Origin: Plasmodium brasilianum
Taxonomy: Eukaryota > Apicomplexa > Aconoidasida > Haemosporida > Plasmodiidae
Length of the DNA: 64,000 nucleotides
Assembly: GCF_023973825.1 (NCBI RefSeq)
Contig: NC_090120.1
Span: forward strand, 2,024,501-2,088,500
Direction: 5' to 3'
This document shows, one piece after another, positions 53,325-64,000 of the stretch. Within the stretch, counting starts at the first letter, position 1; each line of letters starts with the position of its first letter. A program made the translations under genes and the position numbers. The notes beneath the pieces are model-generated. The model searched no databases, was not told the DNA's origin, and saw only the letters and a program-made list of their open reading frames with translations.

Positions 53325-55939
53325 ATATGAGTGTTATTTTATTAAAACATAAATGAAATTTTAACAATATTGCATTGTTATAAGTAATGAGTATAGTTAT
53401 ATAAACATAAATTTCTGTATTGCATACACCTTATATATTCATTTTAATGTAAATTTTTTTTTTTTAAAAATCGAGTTTAATGGATATGGATTATTATAAT
53501 ATTTATAATTATATAAAACTGTTATAACTCTATTATAATATGTTAAAAAATGATTAAGATATATTATATAAGAAGGAATAATCTTAATATTCAACCAAAT
53601 TTCAAGTTCTTTTTATATACATGGTTCTATATATACGTACGTTTATAATGGAATTATATATTAATAATTCAATTGTACAAGTGATATATTAAGATATATT
53701 TAACTAAAAAAACTGTTAATATCAAAATGACATATTTAATTTTATACTAAATATTTAGTACAGATATGTCTCTTCTAAATTTTTCAAAAATATATAAGTT
53801 AGTTATTTTATTTATTTAGGATTTGATTTATAGATTTTTACATTACAATTTTTATGTATATATAATTATTTCAAAAAGGAAATGAGATTGTACTTGTACA
53901 ACGTGACTATTTAAAAATGTTTAATACATAAATATATAATACTTTATTTTATCTTAAACATCATACGTCGTATAATATATCCCATAAGGATAATTTTTAC
54001 TGTTTTAATTATCAAGGAAGTAGAAACACGTATGGATATATTTTTGTTTTTTTTTAGTAATGTTTTTTTAATTATAATAAAATATAACTTTTATTTTAAT
54101 AAATATGAGAAATATTCATTCCACTGTATTATTATTAAAAATTTTATTTATATACCATAGTGCACAGGCTTTATTATATTATAAGCATGATTTACTAATA
54201 TTTGCTTCCTATTATAATATAATAATTCATTTTTTATTCTGACAGCACTGATACATAATAGTAAACTAGTATAAACTATAATACAATACACTTCAATGAA
54301 CTACTGAAACTAATACAATAAGGATATTAAGTAAATTATATACCATTAAGGAAAATTTATATGTTCATATGGACAAAAGTTTGATATTTTATAACACAGT
54401 GGTTATATATAAATTCTTATGAAACTATTTTTTATAGAAATAAGTAAAAATATATAAAGATAATTTTCTTTGTAAATTAAAAATTACGTAACTACAAGAA
54501 AGTAATGAATACTAATGTATATGTTTATTATGAAGGAATTTAAGTAAAAGTGTTAACAATGAAAATAAAAATATTTGAAATTGGGAAAAAAATTAACTTT
54601 GAAAACTAATTTAAATTAATTTAAAAATATGTCAGAATACAATATTTTGATGATATAGTTAGCAAAATAACAGTGAAATAAGAACAAAGGTAACTGATAA
54701 TATAATAGGACTAAAAATCATTCAAATAATTAAATATATTAATTTTTTGTATGTTTCAAGAATAGAAATGCGAAAATTAATTTAAAGCTTATATAATAAT
54801 ATATAAAAAGTGAAACAACGAGTCTGCGCCGGAGTTCGGAGGATTTCAAAATATTGAACTTAGTTGAAAAAGAATTTTTTATTATTAAACTTATTTAATT
54901 CATGATATAATTCTATTTATTATAAATTACATAAATGTATGTAATAAAAAAAGTAAATAAAAAAAGGATAATTACTTTTTTTCTTTTTATAATTATATAA
55001 ATATCTTATTCGATCAATATTGTTCTTAAACTAATACATCTATACAAGAATTACTTTATTCCTTATTTATTTTATTTGCATTTCTTCTAATTATTTATGT
55101 TTAATTAAAAAAAAAAAAAAATTAGATCGATAAATTTACAAAAATTTCATTTACAAAATATTATATGAATTATAATACATTAAAAATTATATCATTCAAA
55201 ATATATACTAAAGAAAGAAGAAATCATTCCATATATATTTTTAAAACATATTTATTTATACGTTACATAGTATATCATATATATTATTTAAAAAAAATAT
55301 TATATATTGAGTACAGTGGAAGTGGTATAAATAATATAAAACAAAAACTTTGAGAAAATATTTTTTTCTATATTAATTATTACAATTATTATATTGTTAT
55401 AATATTTTTTTTAGGAATATGGAATTTCTCCAAAATATAAATTTTTTAAACTTAGAATTATTATTAACATACGATAGAAATCTGTAATACTTCATTTCTT
55501 ATGTAAAAGAAAGTGTTTTATATATTCTGTACATTCTATATATACTAAACATTTAGAAGTACTAAGAAATCGCGTATATATATATATATGTATTCCTATT
55601 TTTTTTTTAGAAGAGTGTTAATAAAAATTTAATTTCTTTAAAATATTAAACAGATAATTTATAAAATTTGAAAAATAATTTAATAAAATTAACTTATATT
55701 ATTCTAATTATAGTTATTTAAGAGTAAAATTAGAATTAAAATTTTATAACGTATAATTAAATATATATTATTTTTATGTGCTGTAATATAAATTATATAC
55801 ATATATATTAATTCTGATGAAAAAATAATAAAAAAAAACAATTGAATATTTACATATTTTAATCCTAATTATCAACAGAGTATTACACATAGTTAATTTG
55901 CTGCTTACTTAATGTATTACTGTATAAAACATTTATATA
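53325..55939. other. Spacer and 5' flank of fam-l gene
   Basis: No gene seen; a 62-codon frame at 55165 is low complexity. A short G+C-rich island sits at about 54822-54846. About 55.4-55.9 kb is related to other fam upstream regions. Confidence 0.45.
54822..54846. other. G+C-rich patch in A+T-rich spacer
   Basis: The sequence GAGTCTGCGCCGGAGTTCGG and the next few bases are mainly G+C, in a spacer where G+C is otherwise sparse. No gene, tRNA fold or known element was recognised. Confidence 0.4.
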
Positions 55940-56970
55940 ATGGAACAAAAAATGAAGCATTTGTTTTTTATTAAAATTTATACATTTATGCTTTTAACTT
56001 GGTTATATTATTTTTACGATAATATGGTATAATTTTATTATTTAAGTACATTTATATTATTCACTATTATTTTTTATTTTATTTTTTATTAATACTGTTT
56101 TTTAGAATGAAATTATTTATTTTTTTAAATGATAATTATTTACTTCTTTATTTTTAGTATACGTCTAACAAATATATATATGGAAATTACATGCTTGGTA
56201 AACAAATAGGCACAAGAACTTATAGATTCCTGGCAAAATGTAAAGATTATTATTATTCAACTATTATAGAATTAAAAGAAGGGATGTCGAGCCATACAGT
56301 ATCTGAGAAAAAAGATATATCTAATAATAGAAAAGGGATCCCGGGAAAGAAGAAACTATCAAATGGAAATTCATCAAAAAATGCAAGAGAATCAGAACAA
56401 CCAATGAAAAATAAATATGGCTCATTTGAAATCAAAAATTTATCTCATATGGAAAAAAAAATATTAAAGGAGCTTGATTATCTAAATTTTCTTAAAAATA
56501 ACAGGACGACTAGGGATAAAATTTACAAAAGCTTTGTACGTAAAAAATATGGATTACGACTTTGTTTACCTTTATTAATGTTACTATTATTAATAATAGG
56601 ATTAATAGTAGAATTTTCACTTGGATTTACAGGTAAAAGTGGTTTATTGATCCACTTAGGTTTGGAAAAGTCTAATTTAGAGAGCTTGGTCACTAGCAGC
56701 GAATCAGAGTCCGGTTCAGCATGGATGACAGTTTTAAAATGGTTATTGGGATCAAGTTCGTCTGAGAATTCTAGTACATGTTATTTTTGCAAAAAAACTT
56801 TAACAACTCTCTCTGATACGTGTGCATTAAGGCAATTCTTTTCTATTTTAATATATTTAATACCTTTCTTTTTATTAGCTATCACATTTATATCAGCGCT
56901 TGTTTATTATTTTAAAAATGTTAAAAAATATAAAAAATTTAAATTCAGGAAAAGGAAAAATAAAGAGTAA
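55940..56970 (+). CDS. fam-l exported membrane protein, intact
   Basis: Exon 1 is 55940-56026 (MEQKMKHLFFIKIYTFMLLT..YDNM), with a GTATAA donor. Exon 2 is 56158-56970 after a TATTTTTAG acceptor. The total is 299 residues, the longest fam-l here. Exon 2 starts YTSNKYIYGN where others start ST..K. The PEXEL-like element is RTYRFLAKCKD. The fam-l block HMEKKILKELDYLNFLKNNR, then TTRDKIYKSFVRKKYGLRL, precedes membrane segment 1 (about 165-186, CLPLLMLLLLIIGLIVEF). The loop is longer than in other copies, serine-rich (SSESESGS) and has four cysteines (CYFC, C, C). Segment 2 is at about 257-281, and the tail is KNVKKYKKFKFRKRKNKE. No break was seen. Predicted to be exported to the host cell, role unknown. 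Confidence 0.93.
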
Positions 56971-57120
56971 ATTATATGTATCATTTGGTAAAGTTATTAA
57001 TAAGTAATATATGAAATGGTTTTTGCTATATACTTAATAAATATAACTGCAATTATATAAATTACATAAATATATATACTTATGTGTAGTTTTTTTGATA
57101 AGCAAAAGTAAAAACATTTT

Positions 57121-57172
57121 TATTTTTTTGGTGAATCTAAAAATTTTAATGTTTTTCAATTTGTATTATTAT
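57121..57172 (+). promoter_or_regulatory. Recurrent 3'-flank element, proximal
   Basis: TTTTTTTGGTGAATCTAAAA then TTTTAATGTTTTTCAATTTG is nearly identical over its second half to the copy at about 6990. Confidence 0.35.
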
Positions 57173-57771
57173 GTATTGTTTCATATTAACTAAATATTAT
57201 ATCTTCACATCTATATATTTATATTTTAATAGATTTTAGAGAAAAATATATTTATATCTGTTAAAATGAATATGTAATTGCTTTATCCATATAATTTTAT
57301 TGATATGTTATAATTAATATTGTATCTAAGAATTGTAGTATTTTGTTTTTTAATTTGTTTATATTTATTATTATCGCCTTTTTAGGTTTTTAATAAAATG
57401 CATTATTTGTTTTAAATTAGAAATCGTTGCGTCTTTTTTTGTCCTTAATGAAAAGAATAGTATGTATATTGTTGCACTGGTATATATACTTATATTTGTT
57501 ACTTGAAAATAAAAATAATATTTATTCTATGAATAAATTTTTATAACATGAAATATATTATATTTATAGTAAAATTTCTTATAATCAACTTAAGTTCTTC
57601 TTCATGGTTTCGGAGTAAAATATGAATATATAATAAAATAATAAACTTATTAAGTAACATCTATTTATAACTATTTACAATCTTTAAATTTCTAAATATT
57701 CACAATTAAATGAAGTGTTAAAACAATTTAAAATTTTATTGAAGTATTCGTGTCCTTAATTAAATTTTGCA

Positions 57772-57791
57772 AAATTACATAAATGTATAAT
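57772..57791 (+). promoter_or_regulatory. Recurrent distal 3' element (802 bp after stop)
   Basis: AAATTACATAAATGTATAAT is followed, as in the 18.0 kb copy, by 'tttatgaattaatatgctatata'-like sequence. Confidence 0.35.
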
Positions 57792-59454
57792 TTATTAAAT
57801 ATTTATGAATTAATATGCTATATACTATTTTTATGTACTATATCAATGAACACCTGAAATAATAAATTTAATTTAATTAGTTATTAAGGAATGCGTAGAA
57901 TTATCTTTTTTTTTTGTTTTTCCATAATTGCATAATTAGAATAAAATATTATATATCTATAATAGTTTTCGTTAATAATAATGAAAATAAATATATACAT
58001 TTCTACACACATATAATTATTTATAAATGAATAATCATACATTCCTGTTCTTTTTATGCTTATCTGTGAATATATTAATTGACGTATTTATATTATTTTT
58101 AAAATGAATATATATACATAGTTCATATCTATAATTAATAAATAGTTAATATTTATAGCCATTATTTTTTAAACGAAATAAAAGGGGAAAAAAAGAATTT
58201 TTTTTTTTATTGACAAGTCATAAATTAAAATTTAAAGTTTATAGTAAGGATTCATTTCATTTTATAAAATTTTATAGTATCCATTAGTGTAAAGTTAATT
58301 TTTATTATTTTTATATGTAGGAGGATTATTAATTTTGAGAGGGACTATTAATTATCAATAAATGAATGAATACCTAGTTCTGTTATGATAATTAATAATT
58401 TATAATTTAATTCCATATTATATAAATTATTCAAATATATAATATAAAATTAAATAACTAAAATAGATATATTTTTATATTTTTGACAGAATTAAGCAGA
58501 TTTGTTAAGGAATACAGCTTATTTTGGTATTAATATATTTTATACATTTACGACTTTTTATTCTTTTATTTTTAAGCTTTTAATTAATTTTATTTTAAAA
58601 GGGTAATTCTTTTATTCTAATTATTTTCAATTTCTTATTTAAATTATTAAAAAGAATAAGTTTAATATAAAAACCTTTTATAATTTTCTGCAGTTACTAG
58701 ATGCAGAAAAAAGTAAGGAATAAAAATATTACAATACATATATTTTCTTTTTTCTCTGAATATAGAAAAATAAAAAATTTATTTTTTATTATAAACGCTG
58801 TTTGCATAAAAGTTATAAATTTATATATTAATTTGAGAAATATTTATTTATAAATCAATAAAAAATATACACATGTTTTCTCTATAAAATTTAAGAAAAA
58901 AAAATTAATATATCAATGACTGCACCAATTTTTTTTATATAATATTTTATCAATTATGTTCTCTTATTTCCTAGCTATATTAATTATTATGTTGTAAATA
59001 TTTTTACTTAATATTATATATTTCTGAAATTTTTTTAGAATTATCATAATAAGTAAAAACACTCTTTTTACTAAATTTCCTTTTACATGTTCTTTTTCTT
59101 TCTTTTTTTTTTTGGAAATGTACTGGTAAAAAAAATTTATCATTCATCTTTTGGAAAATTAAAATACATAGATATTTTGGTTATCTATTAATAAAATTAG
59201 TTCTAAAGAAATTTATTTAAAATAACGCTTCACTTTTTATAAAATTATTTTATTGAAACATTTACTGCAATAATTTTTGAAAAATATTTGTTTTTATATC
59301 TTTATTTGTATTTTATTTATGATATTAAATACTTTTTGATAAAACAAGAAATGCAATAGTTGTACATTTTTATCTCAACGTTATGAATATACAGTAAAAT
59401 ATTTATATGATTGAAGATATTATATTATTAAATAGTTACAGAATAGACTGAAAA

Positions 59455-60268
59455 ATGAAATCATTTATTTTATCTAAAACTCTTATGCTTATTGTCTTTT
59501 TTTGGATATATACTTATTTCAAGGGTGTGTTGTGATGATAACTTACCATAACATTTACTTTGTATATTTTTTTTTCGCTTCACGTTAATTATATATATAT
59601 AATAAGAATAACAATTTCTCAATAAGTAAATAAATATATCACATGATAAATAGTTAAAACATATTCTTTTCTTTGTAGTTTTAAATTGATGAATCTATAG
59701 GTAATAAAAACATTACACTTAGTACATTAGAATAAGGAACTCATGGATTATTAACATAAACTGAAAAGGAAAAAAAAATATTACATTAAAATATATATTA
59801 TCTAAAAATGACAATGATTATTCAGAAAGTGACGAAAATAATAAAAAATCGGTATATGATGAAAAAGTTAAATATATGTATAAACTTAATTTAAGAGCTG
59901 TAACCAATCAAGTATTTCAGAAATATACATCTCTTATATGTAATACTTTTTTCACTGTTGACATCTTCTTTGAACAGATTATATATAGAGTTTTGATTTC
60001 TACATATGGATACTAGAAATGTAAAGATTTTATAAAGAAATGAAATTTAACATATTCAGTATATATTAATTTGGCATTAATATATGCTATACCATTAATA
60101 TTATTTAATATTCCGCATAGATTAATTACTTTAGTAAATAATTATGAACTAAATATAACTGGTGATAATTTAAATTATCCTTCTATTACTTTATATGTTG
60201 TTATTTATCAATATGGATGTATTTATATATTATTTCTTCCTTTTTTAATTTTTTACAAAGTTTATTAG
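59455..60268 (+). pseudogene. Exported membrane protein pseudogene, distinct family
   Basis: A first exon at 59455 encodes a signal peptide (MKSFILSKTLMLIVFFWIYT.YFKG) before a GTGTGT or GTGTTG donor at about 59526. The second exon probably begins at about 59680 after CTTTGTAG. Its start is damaged: stops flank a GTHGLLT string that may be a decayed R-x-L export motif, and a poly-A slip near 59775 shifts the frame. From 59799 to 60268 one frame is open except for two stops: NDNDYSESDENNKKSVYDEK, RAVTNQVFQKYTSLICNTFF, DIFFEQIIYRVLISTYGY, TAG, KCKDFIKK, TGA, NLTYSVYINLALIYAIPLIL, to a TAG at 60266. Both internal stops could derive from TGG (W) by one change. Two hydrophobic segments are near the end. 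A second, more decayed relative is at 39.8 kb. Family not recognised by name. Confidence 0.7.
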
Positions 60269-63200
60269 TATACTGTTAAAATAATTCAAATATAATAAAG
60301 AGGAAAAAATTGAAATAAATTATAATTATAATTGTAAATATTGCACTTCTTTCAGAACAAATATTTTTCTTTATATAATAAAGATATGCTTTATTATTAA
60401 TGGGATTATGTTCCTATAAAAGAAATACTTTGTTTTATAGTTATAAATTTTTTTATGAAACCTTGAAAATATAGATATAAGTACTTATACGCAACGGTAT
60501 ATTAATATATGTTTAATATATATATAATATATATTTTTTTATTTTTTGCTTACTATTATAATTGATTGTTCTAAAATAATTTTTTACCATGATTTGACAT
60601 TTATATGTATATATATGTTGCTTTATAAAAATATGATACTGGTATTACTCAATATTCAGTGAAAATGTGAGATTAATATTAAAATATTAAGTATGTTTAT
60701 ATTTCATATAAATACGTATTATAATAAATAAGTACTAATTAGATTTAATATATAATATTACTATTATTAATGACTTAGATAATGAGACAAATTGTATTTT
60801 TAACTGTCATGCTTATTAGTTGTTTTATATTTACTTTGTCATTGTCATTATTTTGTATAATTTTTTTAAAACATTATACTATTTATTAGTTTTAATTTAT
60901 GTATAAATCATGTCACTCTTTATGTTATAAAAATAAATAGATGTATTTTCTTTTATTCACATGTAATTTTTTTTAAAAGGTAAATTTAAGAATAAATCTT
61001 TGAAAAAAATTACCATATCAAATATATATATAAAAATCTATTTTATCTGAATATATGTTTAAAAAAATATTAGATTTTTTGCATAACTTATAAGTTATCA
61101 ATATAAATATATTTTACTTTTCTCTTATGAATAAATTGTTGATAGAACTTTACCAATTTTAGAATTCATGAATGTTTATAAATAAATGGAGGACATAAAA
61201 CACACATATCGTTATTTTTTTGACTTATGAAGTTTTTACGTATAAATATGTCTTTTAATCTTTAATTAGTTCCATATATTAAAAAAGATTCATAATAAAT
61301 GATTGTAAGCTTTTTTGTTCTTGCCATCATTAGGAGAATATTCTTTTTGAAAGAATATTAATCTGACATTAGACTGTATCAGAGAACTGTTACTAATTTT
61401 GTTCTGTCTTAAACAATAAGTACTTCATAAAAGTGAATAATGTAATTAGGGTAAAATTATATTAAGGAATAAAAGATACGTGTATAAATTTTAAGTTAAA
61501 TAATTTTTTATCTTAATATCAATATATATGGGAATTTATACATTTGTGGTACTATGCATTTTTGTTCTATATATATGTTTACTGCAGAAAATATGCTTTC
61601 ATAAATATGTGCAAAAATATAAAGATTTTACTTGACGATTGGAAATTTTATTGGATATATTTAATCCCTATTTTAATAATATAATGTTAAGTAAAAGAAA
61701 ATCCATTCTATACCTAAACATTAGTTAATATTAATCTAATTACGCTTTTATTAATGCTATAATCTCCAATATATTTTAACTAAAATATTATGCTATATTT
61801 TTAGGGAAAGGCTTAATTATATAAAGGTAATATATATGCCCTTTAGTGAAATTTATATAAGAGCTTTTTATATAATATAACTTTAATTTTTTTTTAAAAT
61901 ACAATTATATAAATTCAAAGTAAGAATAAAAATGAACTGTAATATTTTTTTGTTGTTATCCGATACTCACATTTAACAATATATTTCTTAAAATGTAAAA
62001 TAGCTTATGTATTTCCGTTTTTTTGTGCGAAGGCTTAGTTGTATCTAGAAAATTGGGGATAAAATTTGGATAAATATAAATAAAAAAGTTCACTCTGCTT
62101 AAAAATATGTTAATGTTCCTTGATACTTTTTTTTTTTTTGTTAGAATTATATGTTATAAAATTTTACATGACTATTTTGTTTTATGTAAGCAGTATGCAT
62201 ATGCTTATAGAAAAGATTTATTTTAGGATTCAGAATACATGCAAAATATTTTTATATATTTTAGAATAATTTTAATTTTTAGTAATAATTTGTGTAGGAT
62301 ATTAATTATAGTGTAACGTAAGATATATATAATATAAATTAAAATATACATACTATTATGATAATGGTAGTGAAGTTATTTTATATTTATTTTAACTTTA
62401 TAATTATTATTTAAATATATATCGTGAAATATATTGATAACAAAATCATATGAATTATTATTCATGATAAAGTTAAACAAACATACTAATTAATAATGAT
62501 TATCATAATATTAACACATTTTATACGCCTATTAAACAGTTTATCTGTTTTCTAAATATATAAGTTTTATAAGAAAAAAAGTAATTTTTAAGTTTGAAAA
62601 CATATCATTTACGAAAAATAAAGTAAATTTAACTGTAGGAAAAATAATAATTCTAAAAGATTATTAAACAAAAATAAAAAATAAGTTATTATTTTACTTT
62701 TAAACATATATATATTCATAAATTAGGTGATGTATAATAAATTTGATTTTTGAAATATAATATAGATCACAAAAGATGTCATATGTTGTAATTAGTAAAA
62801 CATGGGAATTTTAATAATATATATATTTTTTTAATTTTTTACCACTCTTTTTTCATTTTGTCAGTAAATGATATTTTTTTATCTATTATAACTATATTTT
62901 TAGGAAAATAATATTTATTAAATTAAAATAAATAGTAGGAAAATTTAAAAATAGTAATTATTCTAGAAATATTTAGAACAACGGTATATATCTATATTTT
63001 ACACATTGTATATTGTAAATAAATTCAATATTTCCTAATAATTAAAAAAAAAAATTTTAATTACTCTAATATTTAATTAAATTATAGTTGTAGATATATA
63101 TGAATAAAATGAAATTGTGTAATTTTACCCAAAACTAATTTTCTTTAAATAATATTATAAAATTTTGTAGAGTCCATTTTTAGGTATTTTTTTTTTTTTT

Positions 63201-63355
63201 TTTTTTTAATTATATATTAGAATGTGCTATAAGTGTTAATTTTTTTAGAAAAAATATTAAAAAAAATAAAAAAGTTATTTTTTTATTGCTGGTAATATAT
63301 AGCTTAGTGTTAATTTTTTTTATATTGTATATATTACAATATTAGAGACTATAAA

Positions 63356-64000
63356 ATGGAAAAAAGTATTAAGGTTATCATTTTTGCAAAACTTTTTATG
63401 CTTATCCTTTCAAATTCTATATATAATTTTTACAATAAAATGATATGATAAAACTTATCGAGGGTATGTGTGTTATTCATAATTTTATGGATTATTTTAA
63501 TTAATTTATTTTTTTATAATGGAACTATTTATCTGTTTATATAAGAAATTTTTACATTTTTTTTTTTTAGGGAAATTTTAACAAATTCTGGATAATTATT
63601 TTTTTGATAAAAAATTAGATTTACAAATTTATTGATTATTAGGCATTTATATAAAGGATATTTATCCATATGTTGGAGATTTAGAATTAATGATACCATA
63701 TAATAAAAAAAAAAAGAAAAAACCATTATTTACAATTGACAATGAAGAATGTGTTAAAGAAAAAAACGAAAAACTATATAGAAGTTCATTAATTAAGGAA
63801 AAATTGATTAGGCAACATATGAAAAATAAATGTACAATGTTTCATAAATCATAAGAACATTATGAAAAAAGAGTAATGAATGGACTTAGTGATAAAGCTT
63901 TTTTTAAAAAAACGTTGTTAATTAAAGATAAAAATTATAAAAAATTAAAGAGTAAAAAATATGGATTACGAATTTTTTTACTTTTACTATTGTTCGTGCT
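63356..64000 (+). pseudogene. fam-l pseudogene, truncated by window edge
   Basis: Paralogue of the intact gene at 21.2 kb. Exon 1 (63356-63442, MEKSIKVIIFAKLFMLILSN..FYNKM) is readable, but the donor GTATGATAAAA of the 21.2 kb copy is ATATGATAAAA here, so the GT is lost. Exon 2 (from 63571) has several stops in its first 80 bp, covering the PEXEL region. It then reads well: DLELMIPYNKKKKK, NEKLYRSSLIKEKLIRQHMK, NKCTMFHKS, a TAA, EHYEKRVMNGLSDKAFFKKT, KKYGLRIFLLLLLF, where the window ends. The first membrane segment is cut by the edge. Confidence 0.85.

Larger units (their letters stand above)
57600..63355. repeat. Paralogous flank block, copy B, with extra segment
   Basis: Counterpart of about 17.6-21.19 kb (landmarks given there). 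Between roughly 59.1 and 62.1 kb it carries about 2.4 kb more than the first copy, including the exported-protein pseudogene at 59.5-60.3 kb. Either that segment was inserted here or it was lost from the first copy. The rest is A+T-rich without further genes. Confidence 0.6.

Noticed and set aside
56253..56435. 60-codon minus-strand frame
   Set aside because: It is antisense to fam-l exon 2 at 56158-56970.
1..64000. Telomeric heptamer arrays, tRNA, rRNA, CRISPR or transposon
   Set aside because: I looked for these and saw none; the regular short repeats are microsatellites, and CRISPR would not be expected in a Plasmodium nuclear genome.

Overview
The window looks like a subtelomeric, gene-poor stretch of a human-malaria-type Plasmodium chromosome, most likely P. 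malariae or a very close relative. It is extremely A+T-rich, with long poly-A/T and (TA)n runs. Its genes are short two-exon genes: a signal-peptide exon beginning MEQKI.., an intron of about 120-130 bp, then a second exon with a PEXEL-like R-x-L motif and two membrane segments. These proteins match what I know of the P. malariae fam-l and fam-m families (Pfam DUF3671, 'Fam-L, Fam-M like'). I assign fam-l to the KELDY..FLKN..T..DK type and fam-m to the GMFDGK.FH.EKKW type from memory. A PIR (Plasmodium interspersed repeat) gene fits the same setting. No telomeric repeat, tRNA, rRNA or housekeeping gene was seen.

Layout, left to right. 0-5.9 kb: a decayed fam-l copy (about 2.47-3.22 kb). 5.9-6.8 kb: a fam-m pseudogene. 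10.66-11.56 kb: an intact two-exon exported membrane protein of unknown family. 16.2-17.1 kb: intact fam-m. 21.2-22.2 and 24.2-25.1 kb: two intact fam-l genes. 29.9-31.6 kb: an intact three-exon PIR gene of 481 codons, the only clear minus-strand gene. 35.4-36.2 kb: a PIR pseudogene. 39.8 kb: a remnant of another exported-protein gene. 42.5-43.4 kb: intact fam-l. 46.1-47.1 kb: fam-m pseudogene. 52.4-53.3 kb: remnant of a second PIR subtype. 55.9-57.0 kb: intact fam-l. 59.5-60.3 kb: pseudogene of a further exported-protein family. 63.4 kb to the right edge: fam-l pseudogene. All fam genes lie on the plus strand.

The gene products do not form a pathway. They are predicted exported or surface proteins of the infected red cell: fam-l, fam-m and the two other families enter the secretory route through exon 1, and PIR is a variant membrane protein. 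About half of the loci are broken, as expected for a region that turns over by duplication, ectopic recombination and decay.

The least expected content is noncoding. The fam genes and the 10.7 kb gene share flanking sequence: a motif 50-75 bp upstream of several starts, an element 160-230 bp after the stop, and another element, in places 20/20 bases identical, at a nearly constant 0.76-0.88 kb after the stop in seven loci. Two larger block duplications are visible: about 7.45-10.29 kb with 25.76-28.45 kb, and about 17.6-21.9 kb with 57.6-64.0 kb. Most of the spacer DNA therefore appears to be old duplication units, not random filler.
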